Counted from the stretch's first letter, positions 35,494 to 45,681 are shown. The stretch is 64,000 bases of DNA from Achromobacter pulmonis (GCF_002885955.2 NZ_POQS01000006.1:204037-268036), one strand, 5' to 3'. A program made the numbers and translations. The notes: generated by a model from the letters alone, not told the origin.

Positions 35494-35616
35494 TCAAACG
35501 AAGTTGGAGACGACGACCGTCGCAATGACACCGAGTATGGCCAGCACGAACAGGCCTTGAAGCAGGCTCAGGCCCGATTCGGATTGCTGGGGATCGGTGG
35601 ATCTACGCAGACTCAT
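35494..35616 (-). CDS. 40-residue single-pass membrane peptide, pilin-leader-like
   Basis: A small ORF starting at 35616 with AAGGA 8 nt upstream. It overlaps the end of the terC gene by 14 nt and lies 9 nt before hemC. Residues 1-14 are polar (MSLRRSTDPQQSES). Residues 15-40 form one hydrophobic helix that reads like a type IV prepilin N-terminus, Gly followed by LSLLQGLFVLAILG, except that position +5 is Gln rather than Glu and there is no globular head. The translation signal supports a real product. Function unknown. Confidence 0.65.
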   Translation of the reverse strand: MSLRRSTDPQQSESGLSLLQGLFVLAILGVIATVVVSNFV

Positions 35617-36322
35617 GTGCTGATTCCTTGGAGGCGTTTTTGCGGCTTGCCAGCCACCGTCCAATGACAACAACGAGCAAGGCGCCAATGATTTCTGCGC
35701 CGATTTTAACCGCAGCCGGCTGAACGCCGAATTGACGCTCGACAACAACGTCGGTGACCAGCATGCCGCCCGCGATCCAGCCCAGCAGCGCGGCGCCGAA
35801 GGTGACGACCAGCGGATAGCGGTCGATCAGCTTGAGCACCAGGGTGCTGCCCCAGATGATGATGGGCACGCTGACGATCAGGCCGAAGGCGACCAGGCCG
35901 ATCTGGTGGTCGGCGTGGGCGTTCTGGGCCGCGCCGGCGATGGCGATCACGTTGTCCAGGCTCATCACGAAGTCAGCGATGATGATGGTCTTGATGGCGG
36001 CGGCAATGGAGGTGCCGCCCTTCACGTTGCCGTGCGCATCCTCTTCGGGGATCAGGAGCTTGATGCCGATCCACAGCAGCAGGATGCCGCCGACGACCTT
36101 CAGGAACGGAATCGACAGGAGCGTGAGGGCAAAGGCGATCAGCACGACGCGCAACAGGATGGCGCCGGCGGTGCCCCACAGAATGCCTTGCATGCGCTGC
36201 TTGGGCGCGAGGTTGCGGCAGGCAAGCGCGATCACGACCGCATTGTCGCCGCCGAGCAGGATATCGATGAGGATGATCTGGAATACCGCTGCCCAACTCA
36301 GCGTCTGGAAAAACTCAAGCAC
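35603..36322 (-). CDS. TerC family integral membrane protein (copy 1)
   Basis: A 239-residue protein with seven to nine hydrophobic segments. It carries the conserved acidic membrane motifs DILLGGDNAVVIALA (about 20) and ADFVMSLDNVIAIAG (about 120). TerC/Alx/YoaE-type proteins are linked to manganese efflux and metal or tellurite tolerance. The start is GTG at 36322 with GGGGG 6 nt upstream. It is a paralogue of the adjacent gene and is separated from it by two tandem hairpins and a promoter. No yybP-ykoY manganese riboswitch core is visible. Confidence 0.88.
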   Translation of the reverse strand: MLEFFQTLSWAAVFQIILIDILLGGDNAVVIALACRNLAPKQRMQGILWGTAGAILLRVVLIAFALTLLSIPFLKVVGGILLLWIGIKLLIPEEDAHGNVKGGTSIAAAIKTIIIADFVMSLDNVIAIAGAAQNAHADHQIGLVAFGLIVSVPIIIWGSTLVLKLIDRYPLVVTFGAALLGWIAGGMLVTDVVVERQFGVQPAAVKIGAEIIGALLVVVIGRWLASRKNASKESAHESA

Positions 36323-36353
36323 TATGAACCCCCGGAGAGCATTATGAAAAGAA

Positions 36354-36398
36354 TGGCCGGTCCCGAGCCGGCCAGCCCGCCGCGCCAGGCGCGGCGGG
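36354..36398 (-). promoter_or_regulatory. Two tandem GC-rich hairpins in the terC copy-1 leader
   Basis: Reading on the minus strand, CCCGCCGCG/CGCGGCGGG (36376-36398) and TGGCCGG/CCGGCCA (36354-36374) form consecutive hairpins. The second is followed by TTCTTTTC, so it looks like a weak terminator. They lie between the TATAAT box (36419-36424) and the GTG start. Either they end terC copy 2 transcripts or they form a regulated leader. Confidence 0.55.
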
Positions 36399-36418
36399 GT
36401 TATTCAGTACAACAAACT

Positions 36419-36424
36419 ATTATA
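36419..36424 (-). promoter_or_regulatory. TATAAT -10 box before terC copy 1
   Basis: A perfect minus-strand TATAAT lies just after the end of terC copy 2, preceded by the repeated sequence GAAAGCTGA. No good -35 box is seen at 17 nt. A second TATAAT, also preceded by GAAAGCTGA, lies upstream of terC copy 2 (37263-37268). Confidence 0.45.
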
Positions 36425-36433
36425 ATTCAGCTT

Positions 36434-37132
36434 TCAGTCAGCTTTCTGGCGCATCAGCAAAACTTTGCCGATCGCCAATACCAGCAGCGCGCCCAGCGCG
36501 CCGGTCATCAGCGCGAAGTTGTGCTGCGTCATGCCCAGCGCCGCGTCGATGCGCGCCACCGGTTCCTGCAGCGCCGGGTCGCCCACCAGCAGTTCGCCGG
36601 CGATGAAGCCCAACAGCGCCGCGCCCACCCAGACGATAACCGGGAAGCGCTCGATGACCTTGAGCAGCAGCGTGCTGCCGAAAATGACCAGCGGAATACT
36701 AATGGCCAGGCCCACGACCAGCAAGGTCGTATCGCCCATCGCGGCGGCGGCCACGGCCACCACGTTGTCCAGGCTCATGACCAGGTCGGCGATCATGATG
36801 GTGCGGATGGCGGTCAGCAGATTGCCGTGATTCTTGCCCGCGCCGTCTTCCTCGCCTTCCGGCAGCAGCAGCGTGACGCCGATATAGACCAGGAGCAGCG
36901 CGCCGATGAGCTTGAGCCAGGGCAGCAGCAGCAGCTTGGCCGCGACCAGCGTCAGCACGATACGCATGATGATCGCAGCGGCCGAGCCGATCACGATCGC
37001 TTTCTTTTGTTGGGTCGGCGGTAGCGAGCGCGCCGCCAGCGCAATGACCACGGCGTTGTCGCCGGATAGCAGTATGTTGACCCAAATGATCTGGAGCAAT
37101 GCGATCCAGAATGCCGCTGAACTGAGTTCCAT
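36434..37132 (-). CDS. TerC family integral membrane protein (copy 2)
   Basis: A 232-residue paralogue of the next gene, with the same acidic motifs NILLSGDNAVVIALAAR (about 20) and ADLVMSLDNVVAVAA (about 114) and similar hydrophobic segments. It probably exports Mn2+ or another divalent metal. The leader upstream is about 130 nt from a TATAAT (37263-37268) and contains the inverted repeat CCTAGG near 37145-37165, just before the ATG. Tandem duplication is the simplest origin. Confidence 0.88.
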   Translation of the reverse strand: MELSSAAFWIALLQIIWVNILLSGDNAVVIALAARSLPPTQQKKAIVIGSAAAIIMRIVLTLVAAKLLLLPWLKLIGALLLVYIGVTLLLPEGEEDGAGKNHGNLLTAIRTIMIADLVMSLDNVVAVAAAAMGDTTLLVVGLAISIPLVIFGSTLLLKVIERFPVIVWVGAALLGFIAGELLVGDPALQEPVARIDAALGMTQHNFALMTGALGALLVLAIGKVLLMRQKAD

Positions 37133-37334
37133 GCCTCTCTTTCCTAGGTGTGATCCCCCTAGGACGAACCAAATGAATGGGTGAATTTAAAGTTGAAACG
37201 TACTGACCGCCTGGTTGCGAGCTCGACGGCATTCTTGCTTGGTACGCGCTGGATTTTCTTTCATTATAGTTTCGTTCAGCTTTCCGTATGGTTGCCCGGC
37301 CGTGACGTGGACACGGGATTTCCCTAAGACCACG

Positions 37335-37365
37335 AAAAAAAAGCGCCCCGAGGGGCGCTTTTTTT
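37335..37365. terminator. Bidirectional intrinsic terminator after sucD
   Basis: AAGCGCCC-CGAG-GGGCGCTT flanked by a run of A on the left and T on the right. It ends sucCD on the minus strand, 18 nt after the sucD stop. Confidence 0.93.
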
Positions 37366-37382
37366 GTGCGTGGCCGAAAGGC

Positions 37383-38264
<882 letters not shown>

Positions 38265-38290
38265 TTGTGAATCCTTGGATTTTCTTTGTA

Positions 38291-38361
38291 CCGCCGGGCC
38301 GCCCCAAGGTGCAGGACGCCCCCTTGGGGGGCAGCAAGCCGAAGGGCGCGGCGTGGGGGCA
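38291..38361 (-). repeat. Intergenic GC-rich repeat, copy 2 (type A), between sucC and sucD
   Basis: It contains CCGCCGGGCCGCCCCAAGG, CCCCCTTGGGGGGCAGCAAGC and GCGGCGTGGGGGCA on the plus strand, matching the blocks of 14651-14724 in order and orientation. It begins 3 nt after the sucC stop. Because sucC and sucD must be made together, this copy cannot be an efficient terminator; a role in mRNA processing or stability is more likely. Confidence 0.88.
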
Positions 38362-38364
38362 TAT

Positions 38365-39525
38365 TTACTTGACGGCGGCTACGACGCGGGTGGCGGCTTC
38401 AGCCATCGTGTCGGCGCTGATGATCGGCAGACCGGAGTCGGCCAGCATCTTCTTGCCGAGTTCTTCGTTGGTTCCCTTCATGCGGACGACCAGCGGAACG
38501 TTCAGGTTGACAGCCTTACATGCGGCGATCACGCCTTCGGCGATGACGTCGCAGCGCATGATGCCGCCGAAGATGTTGACCAGGATGGCCTTCACGCCCT
38601 TGTTCTTGAGCATGATCTTGAAGGCTTCGGTGACCTTTTCGGCGGTGGCGCCGCCGCCCACGTCCAAGAAGTTGGCCGGCTCGCCGCCGAACAGCTTGAT
38701 GGTGTCCATGGTGGCCATGGCCAGGCCGGCGCCGTTGACCAGGCAGCCGATGTTGCCGTCGAGCTGGATGTAGGCCAGGTCGAACTTGCTGGCTTCGATT
38801 TCAGCGGGATCTTCTTCGTCCAGGTCGCGGTAGGCGACGATTTCCGGGTGGCGGAACAGGGCGTTGGAGTCGAAGTTGAACTTGGCGTCCAGGGCGATGA
38901 TGTTGCCCTTGCTGTCGCGGTTCAGGGGGTTGATCTCGACCAGCGAGGCGTCGGTGTCCATGTAGCACTGGTACAGCTTCTGGAACACGTCCACGGCCTG
39001 GGCGGTGGAGTCGGCGGGCAGGCCGATCGCGTTGGCGATCTTGGTGGCCTGTTCGGCCGACAGGCCGGTCAGCGGATCGATGTATTCGGTGATGATCTTC
39101 TCGGGGGTGGAGTGGGCCACTTCCTCGATGTCCATGCCGCCTTCGCTGGAGGCGATGAAGGCGACCTTCTGGGTGGCGCGGTCGGTGACCAGCGACACGT
39201 AGTATTCCTTCTGGATGTCCGCGCCTTCTTCGATGTACAGGCGGCGGACCTTCTGGCCTTCCGGACCGGTCTGGTGCGTGACCAGCTGCATGCCCAGGAT
39301 TTCGGAGGCCAGCTTGCGCACGTCCTCGATCGAGCGGGCCAGCTTCACGCCGCCGCCCTTGCCGCGGCCGCCCGCGTGAATTTGCGCCTTGACGACCCAC
39401 ACCGGTCCACCCAGCTTTTCAGCGGCAGCCACGGCCTCGTCGACGGAAAGAGCGGGGATCCCGCGCGGCACCGGGACGCCAAATTGCTTCAGCAGTTCCT
39501 TGCCTTGATACTCGTGGATTTTCAT
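38365..39525 (-). CDS. sucC: Succinyl-CoA synthetase subunit beta SucC
   Basis: A 386-residue ATP-grasp subunit. Its N-terminus MKIHEYQGKELLKQFGVPVPRG and the Gly-rich nucleotide loop GGRGKGGGVKLA (about 53) are typical. It contributes the nucleotide site and part of the succinate site to the SucCD enzyme. It is the first gene of sucCD; a DUF2889 gene starts the neighbouring unit upstream, 10 nt from its start codon. Confidence 0.98.
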   Translation of the reverse strand: MKIHEYQGKELLKQFGVPVPRGIPALSVDEAVAAAEKLGGPVWVVKAQIHAGGRGKGGGVKLARSIEDVRKLASEILGMQLVTHQTGPEGQKVRRLYIEEGADIQKEYYVSLVTDRATQKVAFIASSEGGMDIEEVAHSTPEKIITEYIDPLTGLSAEQATKIANAIGLPADSTAQAVDVFQKLYQCYMDTDASLVEINPLNRDSKGNIIALDAKFNFDSNALFRHPEIVAYRDLDEEDPAEIEASKFDLAYIQLDGNIGCLVNGAGLAMATMDTIKLFGGEPANFLDVGGGATAEKVTEAFKIMLKNKGVKAILVNIFGGIMRCDVIAEGVIAACKAVNLNVPLVVRMKGTNEELGKKMLADSGLPIISADTMAEAATRVVAAVK

Positions 39526-39535
39526 GTGTTACCTG

Positions 39536-40138
39536 TCAGGACGTATGAGTAAGAGAGGGTGAATCGGTAGCCGAATCGGCCGATGCCTCAGCGCTACCCC
39601 CGGTGTACCACTTGGGATAGTGCTCAGCCACGACCGGGCCGCCGGTGCTGAGCGCATGGCAGCCGTCCAGTTGGAATGGACGCCGGTTCGGGTTGTTTTC
39701 CTGCCGCCGGCGGTTGGCCATGGTCTGGACCGCCGCGGTGGGAAGCACCTGCGACAGCTCGGTCATGTGAGTACAGCCCTCCACGTGCCCGAACCGCTCC
39801 TTGACCTGCCGGCGAAACCCCTTGAGCAGGTTCATGCCGACCAGATCAGTGTAAGCCGGTTCGATGGCCATGCAATGCGCGCCGTAAGGCGCGGCGTCAT
39901 AGACGGCCTGCGCGGCCACGATCTCGAAATTCGCGTCGATGGTGATGCGCAGGTGCATGTGGTGGATGGGCTGCCCGGCCTTGAACATCTCGCCGTCGCG
40001 CTTGGGGAAATCGTACGCCTTGACGTCGATCAGTTCGGCTTCCAGATCCCACAGACCGTCGTCGCGCGCGTACGACTGCACGCGTATGGAACGCGTGTGC
40101 AGGGGCTGGCGAGGGTAATCCGGCGGTGGCAAGGGCAT
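39536..40138 (-). CDS. DUF2889 domain-containing protein
   Basis: A 200-residue protein. The core reads LHTRSIRVQSYARDDGLWDLEAELIDVKAYDF near the start (in two adjoining pieces), then HHMHLRITID and CTHMTELSQVLPTAAVQTM, the DUF2889 pattern with conserved His, Asp and Cys residues. Function unknown. The ATG at 40138 was chosen because the frame upstream encodes no conserved sequence. It ends 10 nt before sucC on the same strand and may be co-transcribed with it. Confidence 0.82.
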   Translation of the reverse strand: MPLPPPDYPRQPLHTRSIRVQSYARDDGLWDLEAELIDVKAYDFPKRDGEMFKAGQPIHHMHLRITIDANFEIVAAQAVYDAAPYGAHCMAIEPAYTDLVGMNLLKGFRRQVKERFGHVEGCTHMTELSQVLPTAAVQTMANRRRQENNPNRRPFQLDGCHALSTGGPVVAEHYPKWYTGGSAEASADSATDSPSLTHTS

Positions 40139-40234
40139 GCTGGGGCCTGCGAGGCAAAAATGGCCTGCGCATGGTGCGCGGCAACAAAACCTTGAAAGTA
40201 TAGCGCAGGCGGCTAGGACTCCCCCAGAAACCAG

Positions 40235-40264
40235 CCGCCCGGCAGGGTTGCCCCCGCCGGGCGG
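40235..40264 (-). terminator. GC-rich hairpin downstream of metE
   Basis: CCGCCCGGC/GCCGGGCGG with a 12-nt loop lies 36 nt after the metE stop, read on the minus strand. The T tract behind it is poor, so it may act as an mRNA end rather than a strong terminator. Confidence 0.45.
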
Positions 40265-40299
40265 TCCGACGCTCCCGAAAATAGGGGACGCTGGTGCGG

Positions 40300-42597
40300 T
40301 CAGGCCGCCTGGCGCAGCGCGCGCGCGGCCTGCACCATGCCGATGAGCGCGGCCTCGGTTTCGGGCCAGGCGCGCGTCTTCAGGCCGCAGTCCGGATTGA
40401 CCCACAGGCGTTCCTTGGGCAGGCGCGCCGCGGCCTTCTCCATCAGGCCGACCATCCAGTCCACCTCGGGCACGTTGGGCGAATGGATGTCGTACACGCC
40501 CGGGCCGATGTCGTTCGGATAGCGGAAGTCCTCGAAGGCCTTGAGCAGTTCCATGTTGGAGCGCGAGGTCTCGATGGTGATGACGTCGGCGTCCATCGCC
40601 GCGATGGATTCGATGATGTCGTTGAACTCCGAATAGCACATGTGGGTGTGGATCTGGGTTTCGTCGCGCACGCCGGCGGTGGACAGGCGGAAGCAGTCCA
40701 CCGCCCAGTCCAGGTAGGCCTGCCAGTCGGCGCGGCGCAGCGGCAGGCCTTCACGGATGGCGGGCTCGTCGATCTGGATCACGCTGATGCCGGCGGCCTC
40801 CAGGTCCACCACTTCGTCGCGCAGCGCCAGCGCCAGCTGGCGGCAGGTCTGCTCGCGCGGCTGGTCGTCGCGCACGAAGGACCATTGCAGGATGGTGACC
40901 GGGCCGGTCAGCATGCCCTTGACCGGCTTGTCGGTCAGCGACTGCGCGTACGACGACCAGCCCACGGTCATGGGCGCCGGGCGGGCCACGTCGCCGAAGA
41001 TGATAGGCGGCTTGACGCAGCGCGAGCCGTAGCTTTGGACCCAGCCGTTCCTGGTGAACGCGAAGCCGGCCAGCAGTTCGCCGAAGTATTCCACCATGTC
41101 GTTGCGCTCGGGCTCGCCGTGCACCAGCACGTCCAGGCCCACTTTTTCCTGGAAGCGGATGACTTCCTCGATCTCCTTGCGGATGGCGTTTTCGTAGGCC
41201 GAGTCGGTCAGCGCGCCGGCCTTCCAGTCGCGCCGCAGGGCGCGGATTTCGGCGGTCTGCGGGAACGAGCCGATGGTCGTGGTCGGATAGGCCGGCAGGC
41301 CCAGTTGTTCCTGCTGGCGGGCGATGCGGCCGGCGAACGGCGCGCGCTCGCGCGACACCTCGGCGGCGGCGGCCATGCGCCGGGCGACCGCCGGGTTGTG
41401 GATGCGGGCCGAGGCGCGGCGCGCGGCCAGCGCGGCGCGCTGGCTGGCCAGGGCTTCCTGCACGGCCGCGGCTTCGCCGCCGTCCAGCGCACGGCCCAGC
41501 AGGCTCAGCTCGTCCAGTTTCTGGGCGGCGAAGGACAGCCAGCTCTTGAGTTCGGCGTCCAGGTCGGTTTCGTGCGCCAGATCCACCGGCACGTGCAGCA
41601 GCGAGCACGACGGCGCCAGCCACAGCCGTTCGCCCAGCTGCTGCCTGACCGGCGCCAGCGCGGCGATGGCGGCGTCCAGGTCGGTGCGCCAGATGTTGCG
41701 GCCGTTGATGACGCCGGCCGAGAGCACCTGGTCGCCGCGCAGGCCGGCGGCCACTTGCGCCAGCTGTTCGGGCGCGCGCACCAGGTCCACGTGCAGGCCG
41801 GCCACGGGCAAGCCCAGCGCGGTGGCGAGATTGTCTTTCAGACCGTCGAAATAGGTGGCGGCGAGCAGCTTGACCGGGCTGGCCGACAGCGCCGCGTAGG
41901 CCGCGCCGAAAGCGTCGCGCCAGGCTTGCGGCAGGTCCAGCGCCAGGATGGGCTCGTCGATCTGCACCCATTGCACGCCCAGCCGGGCGAAGCGCGCCAG
42001 CACCTCCTGGTAGACGGGCAGCAGCGCGGCCAGCAGCTGCAGCTTGCGCTCGTCGGCCGCGCCTTCGGCGTAGGCGTCGCCCTTGCCCAGGTACAGCCAG
42101 GTCAGCGGGCCCGGGATCACCGGCTTGACGGCATGGCCCAGCGCCTGGGCTTCCTGGATCTGCTCGAACAGCGATTCGCGGGCGATGCGGAAGGTCTGGC
42201 CGGGGACCAGTTCCGGCACGATGTAGTGATAGTTGGTGTCGAACCACTTGGTCATTTCGCAGGCGGCGGCGGGCTTGCCCGACGGCGCGCGTCCGCGGCC
42301 CATGCGGAACAGCGTGTCCAGCGAAACCGGTTCACCGTCCTTCTGGCCGAAGCGCGCGGGCACGGCGCCCAGCAGCGCGGTCCATTCCAGGATCTGGTCG
42401 TACCAGGCGAAATCGCCCACGGGCAGGAAGGCCAGGCCGCTGTCGGCCTGCAGCTGCCAGTGGCGGGCGCGCAGCTCGCGGCCGGTCTGTTCGAGTTCGG
42501 CGGCGCTTTGCTTGCCCGCCCAATAGGCCTCGACGGCGCGTTTGAGTTCGCGCTGGGCGCCGATGCGGGGGAACCCCAGATTATGAATGATAGTCAT
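40300..42597 (-). CDS. metE: Cobalamin-independent methionine synthase MetE
   Basis: A 765-residue zinc enzyme that transfers a methyl group from 5-methyltetrahydropteroyl-triglutamate to homocysteine. The N-terminus IIHNLGFPRIG and the zinc ligands in IHTHMCYSEFNDI and NPDCGLKTR (Cys near 737) are present. The ATG at 42597 gives the family start; a longer frame to 42618 is unsupported. It is divergent from metR, with MetR-type dyads between, the classic MetR-controlled arrangement. No cobalamin riboswitch fits in the 140-nt gap. Confidence 0.98.
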   Translation of the reverse strand: MTIIHNLGFPRIGAQRELKRAVEAYWAGKQSAAELEQTGRELRARHWQLQADSGLAFLPVGDFAWYDQILEWTALLGAVPARFGQKDGEPVSLDTLFRMGRGRAPSGKPAAACEMTKWFDTNYHYIVPELVPGQTFRIARESLFEQIQEAQALGHAVKPVIPGPLTWLYLGKGDAYAEGAADERKLQLLAALLPVYQEVLARFARLGVQWVQIDEPILALDLPQAWRDAFGAAYAALSASPVKLLAATYFDGLKDNLATALGLPVAGLHVDLVRAPEQLAQVAAGLRGDQVLSAGVINGRNIWRTDLDAAIAALAPVRQQLGERLWLAPSCSLLHVPVDLAHETDLDAELKSWLSFAAQKLDELSLLGRALDGGEAAAVQEALASQRAALAARRASARIHNPAVARRMAAAAEVSRERAPFAGRIARQQEQLGLPAYPTTTIGSFPQTAEIRALRRDWKAGALTDSAYENAIRKEIEEVIRFQEKVGLDVLVHGEPERNDMVEYFGELLAGFAFTRNGWVQSYGSRCVKPPIIFGDVARPAPMTVGWSSYAQSLTDKPVKGMLTGPVTILQWSFVRDDQPREQTCRQLALALRDEVVDLEAAGISVIQIDEPAIREGLPLRRADWQAYLDWAVDCFRLSTAGVRDETQIHTHMCYSEFNDIIESIAAMDADVITIETSRSNMELLKAFEDFRYPNDIGPGVYDIHSPNVPEVDWMVGLMEKAAARLPKERLWVNPDCGLKTRAWPETEAALIGMVQAARALRQAA

Positions 42598-42688
42598 GGC
42601 AATACCGTCGGATAACAAATTTTGTTCAAGTGACGGTTATTCTGAGGCCAAACCAATATGAGTCAAAATCAATCTCTACATTCATAAC

Positions 42689-42703
42689 ATGAGGAAATCT
42701 CAT
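42689..42703. promoter_or_regulatory. Candidate MetR binding site
   Basis: ATGAG-GAAAT-CTCAT is a perfect 15-bp dyad between metE and metR. It resembles the MetR consensus TGAA-N5-TTCA, with G and C at the inner symmetric positions. A TTGACT -35-like box for metE lies at 42661-42666 on the minus strand. Confidence 0.65.
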
Positions 42704-42737
42704 AGAATACGCGCTTGTTCCATTTGCCTGTATTCCC

Positions 42738-43655
42738 ATGCTCGAAATCCGCCACCTGGAAACGCTGACGGCCATCCGCGAAGGCGGCAGCCTGCAAGAG
42801 GCCGCCGAACGCCTGCACCTGACCCAATCGGCCCTGTCGCACCAGTTGCGCGACCTCGAAACCCGACTGGGCACGCCGCTGTTGAACCGCCGCACCCGGC
42901 CGGCCCGGCTGACCACGGCCGGGCTGCAGGTGCTGGCGCTGGCCGACGAGGTGCTGCCCCGCATCCGCGCCACCGAGCGCGAGCTGCAGCGGCTGGCGGC
43001 CGGCCGCAGCGGGCGGCTGCACCTGGCCATCGACTGCCATTCCTGCTTTCAGTGGCTGATGCCGGCGCTGGACGCGTTCCGCGTGCAGTGGCCGGACGTG
43101 GCGCTGGACCTGTCGGCCGCGTTTTCGTTCGCGCCGCTGCCCGCGCTGGTGCGCGGCGACCTCGACCTGGTCATCACCTCGGACCCGCAGCCGCTGGAAG
43201 CCGTGCAATACCTGCCGCTGTTCAAGTACGAGCTGGTGCTGGCGGTCTCGGACTCCAATCCGTTGTCGGGCAGCAAGTTCGTGCTGCCCGAGCAGCTGGC
43301 CGACCAGACCCTCATCACCTATCCGGTGGACCGGCAACGCCTGGACGTCTTCACGGCCTTTCTCGACCCGGCCGACGTGGAACCCGCGGCCGTGCGCAAG
43401 GCGGAGCTGACGCCCATCATCGCGCAACTGGTGGCCAGCAACCGCGGCGTGGCCGCCCTGCCCAACTGGGCGCTGACGGAATACATGAACCAGGGGTGGC
43501 TGCGCCTGTGCCGGCTGGGGCCGCAAGGCGTATGGCGCACGCTCTACGCCACGGTGCGCAGCGAGGACACGGACGCGTCGTACATCGATGAATTCCTGAC
43601 CATCACGCGCGACGTGTGCTTCAGGACGCTGTCCGGGATCAAGTCGGCGAAATAG
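42738..43655 (+). CDS. metR: LysR-family regulator MetR
   Basis: A 305-residue LysR protein. The N-terminal HTH (LEIRHLETLTAIREGGSLQE then TQSALSHQLRDLETRLG) and the effector domain with HSCFQWLMPALDAFR closely follow MetR, which activates metE and other methionine genes with homocysteine as co-effector. Divergence from metE supports this. Its ATG lacks a strong ribosome site. Confidence 0.93.
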   Translation: MLEIRHLETLTAIREGGSLQEAAERLHLTQSALSHQLRDLETRLGTPLLNRRTRPARLTTAGLQVLALADEVLPRIRATERELQRLAAGRSGRLHLAIDCHSCFQWLMPALDAFRVQWPDVALDLSAAFSFAPLPALVRGDLDLVITSDPQPLEAVQYLPLFKYELVLAVSDSNPLSGSKFVLPEQLADQTLITYPVDRQRLDVFTAFLDPADVEPAAVRKAELTPIIAQLVASNRGVAALPNWALTEYMNQGWLRLCRLGPQGVWRTLYATVRSEDTDASYIDEFLTITRDVCFRTLSGIKSAK

Positions 43656-43664
43656 CCGGCCGGC

Positions 43665-44264
43665 TCAGTCCTCGTCGCCTTCGCCGAGGATGCGGCGGAT
43701 CACGTCGTGCGCGAAGCCGCGGCTGGCCAGGAAACGCGCCTGCTTGGCGTAGGCCGCGCGGTCTTGCGGCCGGGCCTGGAAACGCTTTTTCCAGACTTCC
43801 AGCGCGCGCTCGTATTCGGTGGCGCGCAGCTGGTCGCGCAGTTCGGCGACCTGGTTGTCGTCCACCCCATGCTGGCGCAGTTCCTGGACGATGCGCGCCG
43901 TGCCCTGGCGCGCCGCGCGCCGGTGGACCAGGCCCTGCGCAAAGCGTTCGTTGGACAGCCAGCCTTCTTTTTCGAGGGAGTCGAGCACGGCCTCGACCTC
44001 GGCCGGGTCCTCGGCATGGGCGGCCAGCTTGCGGGCCAGTTCGCCGCGCGCGTGCTCGCGCCGCGACAGATAGCCCACGGCGCGCATCTTCAGCGACGGC
44101 CCCTTGCGGGCGGCGGGCTTGGCGTCGTCTTCGGCATCCTGCGCCTGCTCCCGCCGGGCGTCCGAAGTCCGGCGCAGGCCCTCGGGCCTGGCGACGGTTT
44201 CGAATTCGTCATCGAGCCTGGCGCGTAGGCGGTCGGCTAAGGCGGGCGGCGGTTTCCAGCTCAT
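43665..44264 (-). CDS. recX: RecA regulatory protein RecX
   Basis: A 199-residue protein with an acidic, Ala/Arg-rich N-terminal extension of about 60 residues and then the three-helix RecX repeats (MRAVGYLSRREHARGELARK, then EGWLSNERFAQGLVHRR, then the third repeat). RecX caps and inhibits RecA filaments. AGGA lies 5 nt before ATG 44264; an ATG 18 nt upstream lacks a site. It lies 99 nt downstream of recA on the same strand. Confidence 0.92.
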   Translation of the reverse strand: MSWKPPPALADRLRARLDDEFETVARPEGLRRTSDARREQAQDAEDDAKPAARKGPSLKMRAVGYLSRREHARGELARKLAAHAEDPAEVEAVLDSLEKEGWLSNERFAQGLVHRRAARQGTARIVQELRQHGVDDNQVAELRDQLRATEYERALEVWKKRFQARPQDRAAYAKQARFLASRGFAHDVIRRILGEGDED

Positions 44265-44336
44265 GCGTTTCCTGCTTGCCATGAATGACGGCAGGCCCGT
44301 GCTGGCGCCTGCCGCGAATCTGTGGGCCGGATCGGC

Positions 44337-44353
44337 GGCGGGCAGGACCCGCC
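44337..44353 (-). terminator. Short hairpin between recA and recX
   Basis: GGCGGG-N5-CCCGCC lies 11 nt after the recA stop; a second inverted repeat GGCAGG/CCTGCC is at 44290-44313. Partial termination between recA and recX is known in E. coli; here the signals are GC stems without a T tract. Confidence 0.45.
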
Positions 44354-44363
44354 GGCCGACGGC

Positions 44364-45425
<1,062 letters not shown>

Positions 45426-45525
45426 GTAAAGTCCTGTCTGTAGTCCCGTCTGTGACGTGGTCTGTAACGTATGTTGTAGCGGGGTGATGCTGGTTCGGCG
45501 GGATTGCGGGTTTTGCCGCGGAGCT

Positions 45526-45564
45526 AGATTATGGCATCGGATTGTACTGTACAAAAAAACAGTG
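45526..45564 (-). promoter_or_regulatory. recA promoter with LexA (SOS) box
   Basis: The LexA box CTGT-N8-ACAG lies at 45547-45562. On the minus strand the -35 TTGTAC (45549-45554) overlaps it, and the -10 TAATCT (45526-45531) follows after exactly 17 nt. LexA binding would therefore block RNA polymerase directly. Confidence 0.88.
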
Positions 45565-45681
45565 TGCCACTGTTTTGCACGTATACCCTGAGTGGCAAGC
45601 CGCAAGCCATATGCCAGAATCCCAGGCGAGCCCGGCGTTTCGTCCCCGCAGCGCCGGACCGTGTTTCTTCTACTGTAGCCC

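Noticed and set aside
36323..37320. Manganese (yybP-ykoY) riboswitch before the terC genes
   Set aside because: I searched both leaders by eye for the conserved core and found none; only GC hairpins and a CCTAGG repeat are present.
42598..42737. Cobalamin or SAM riboswitch before metE
   Set aside because: The gap is only 140 nt, holds a MetR-type dyad, and shows no riboswitch core.
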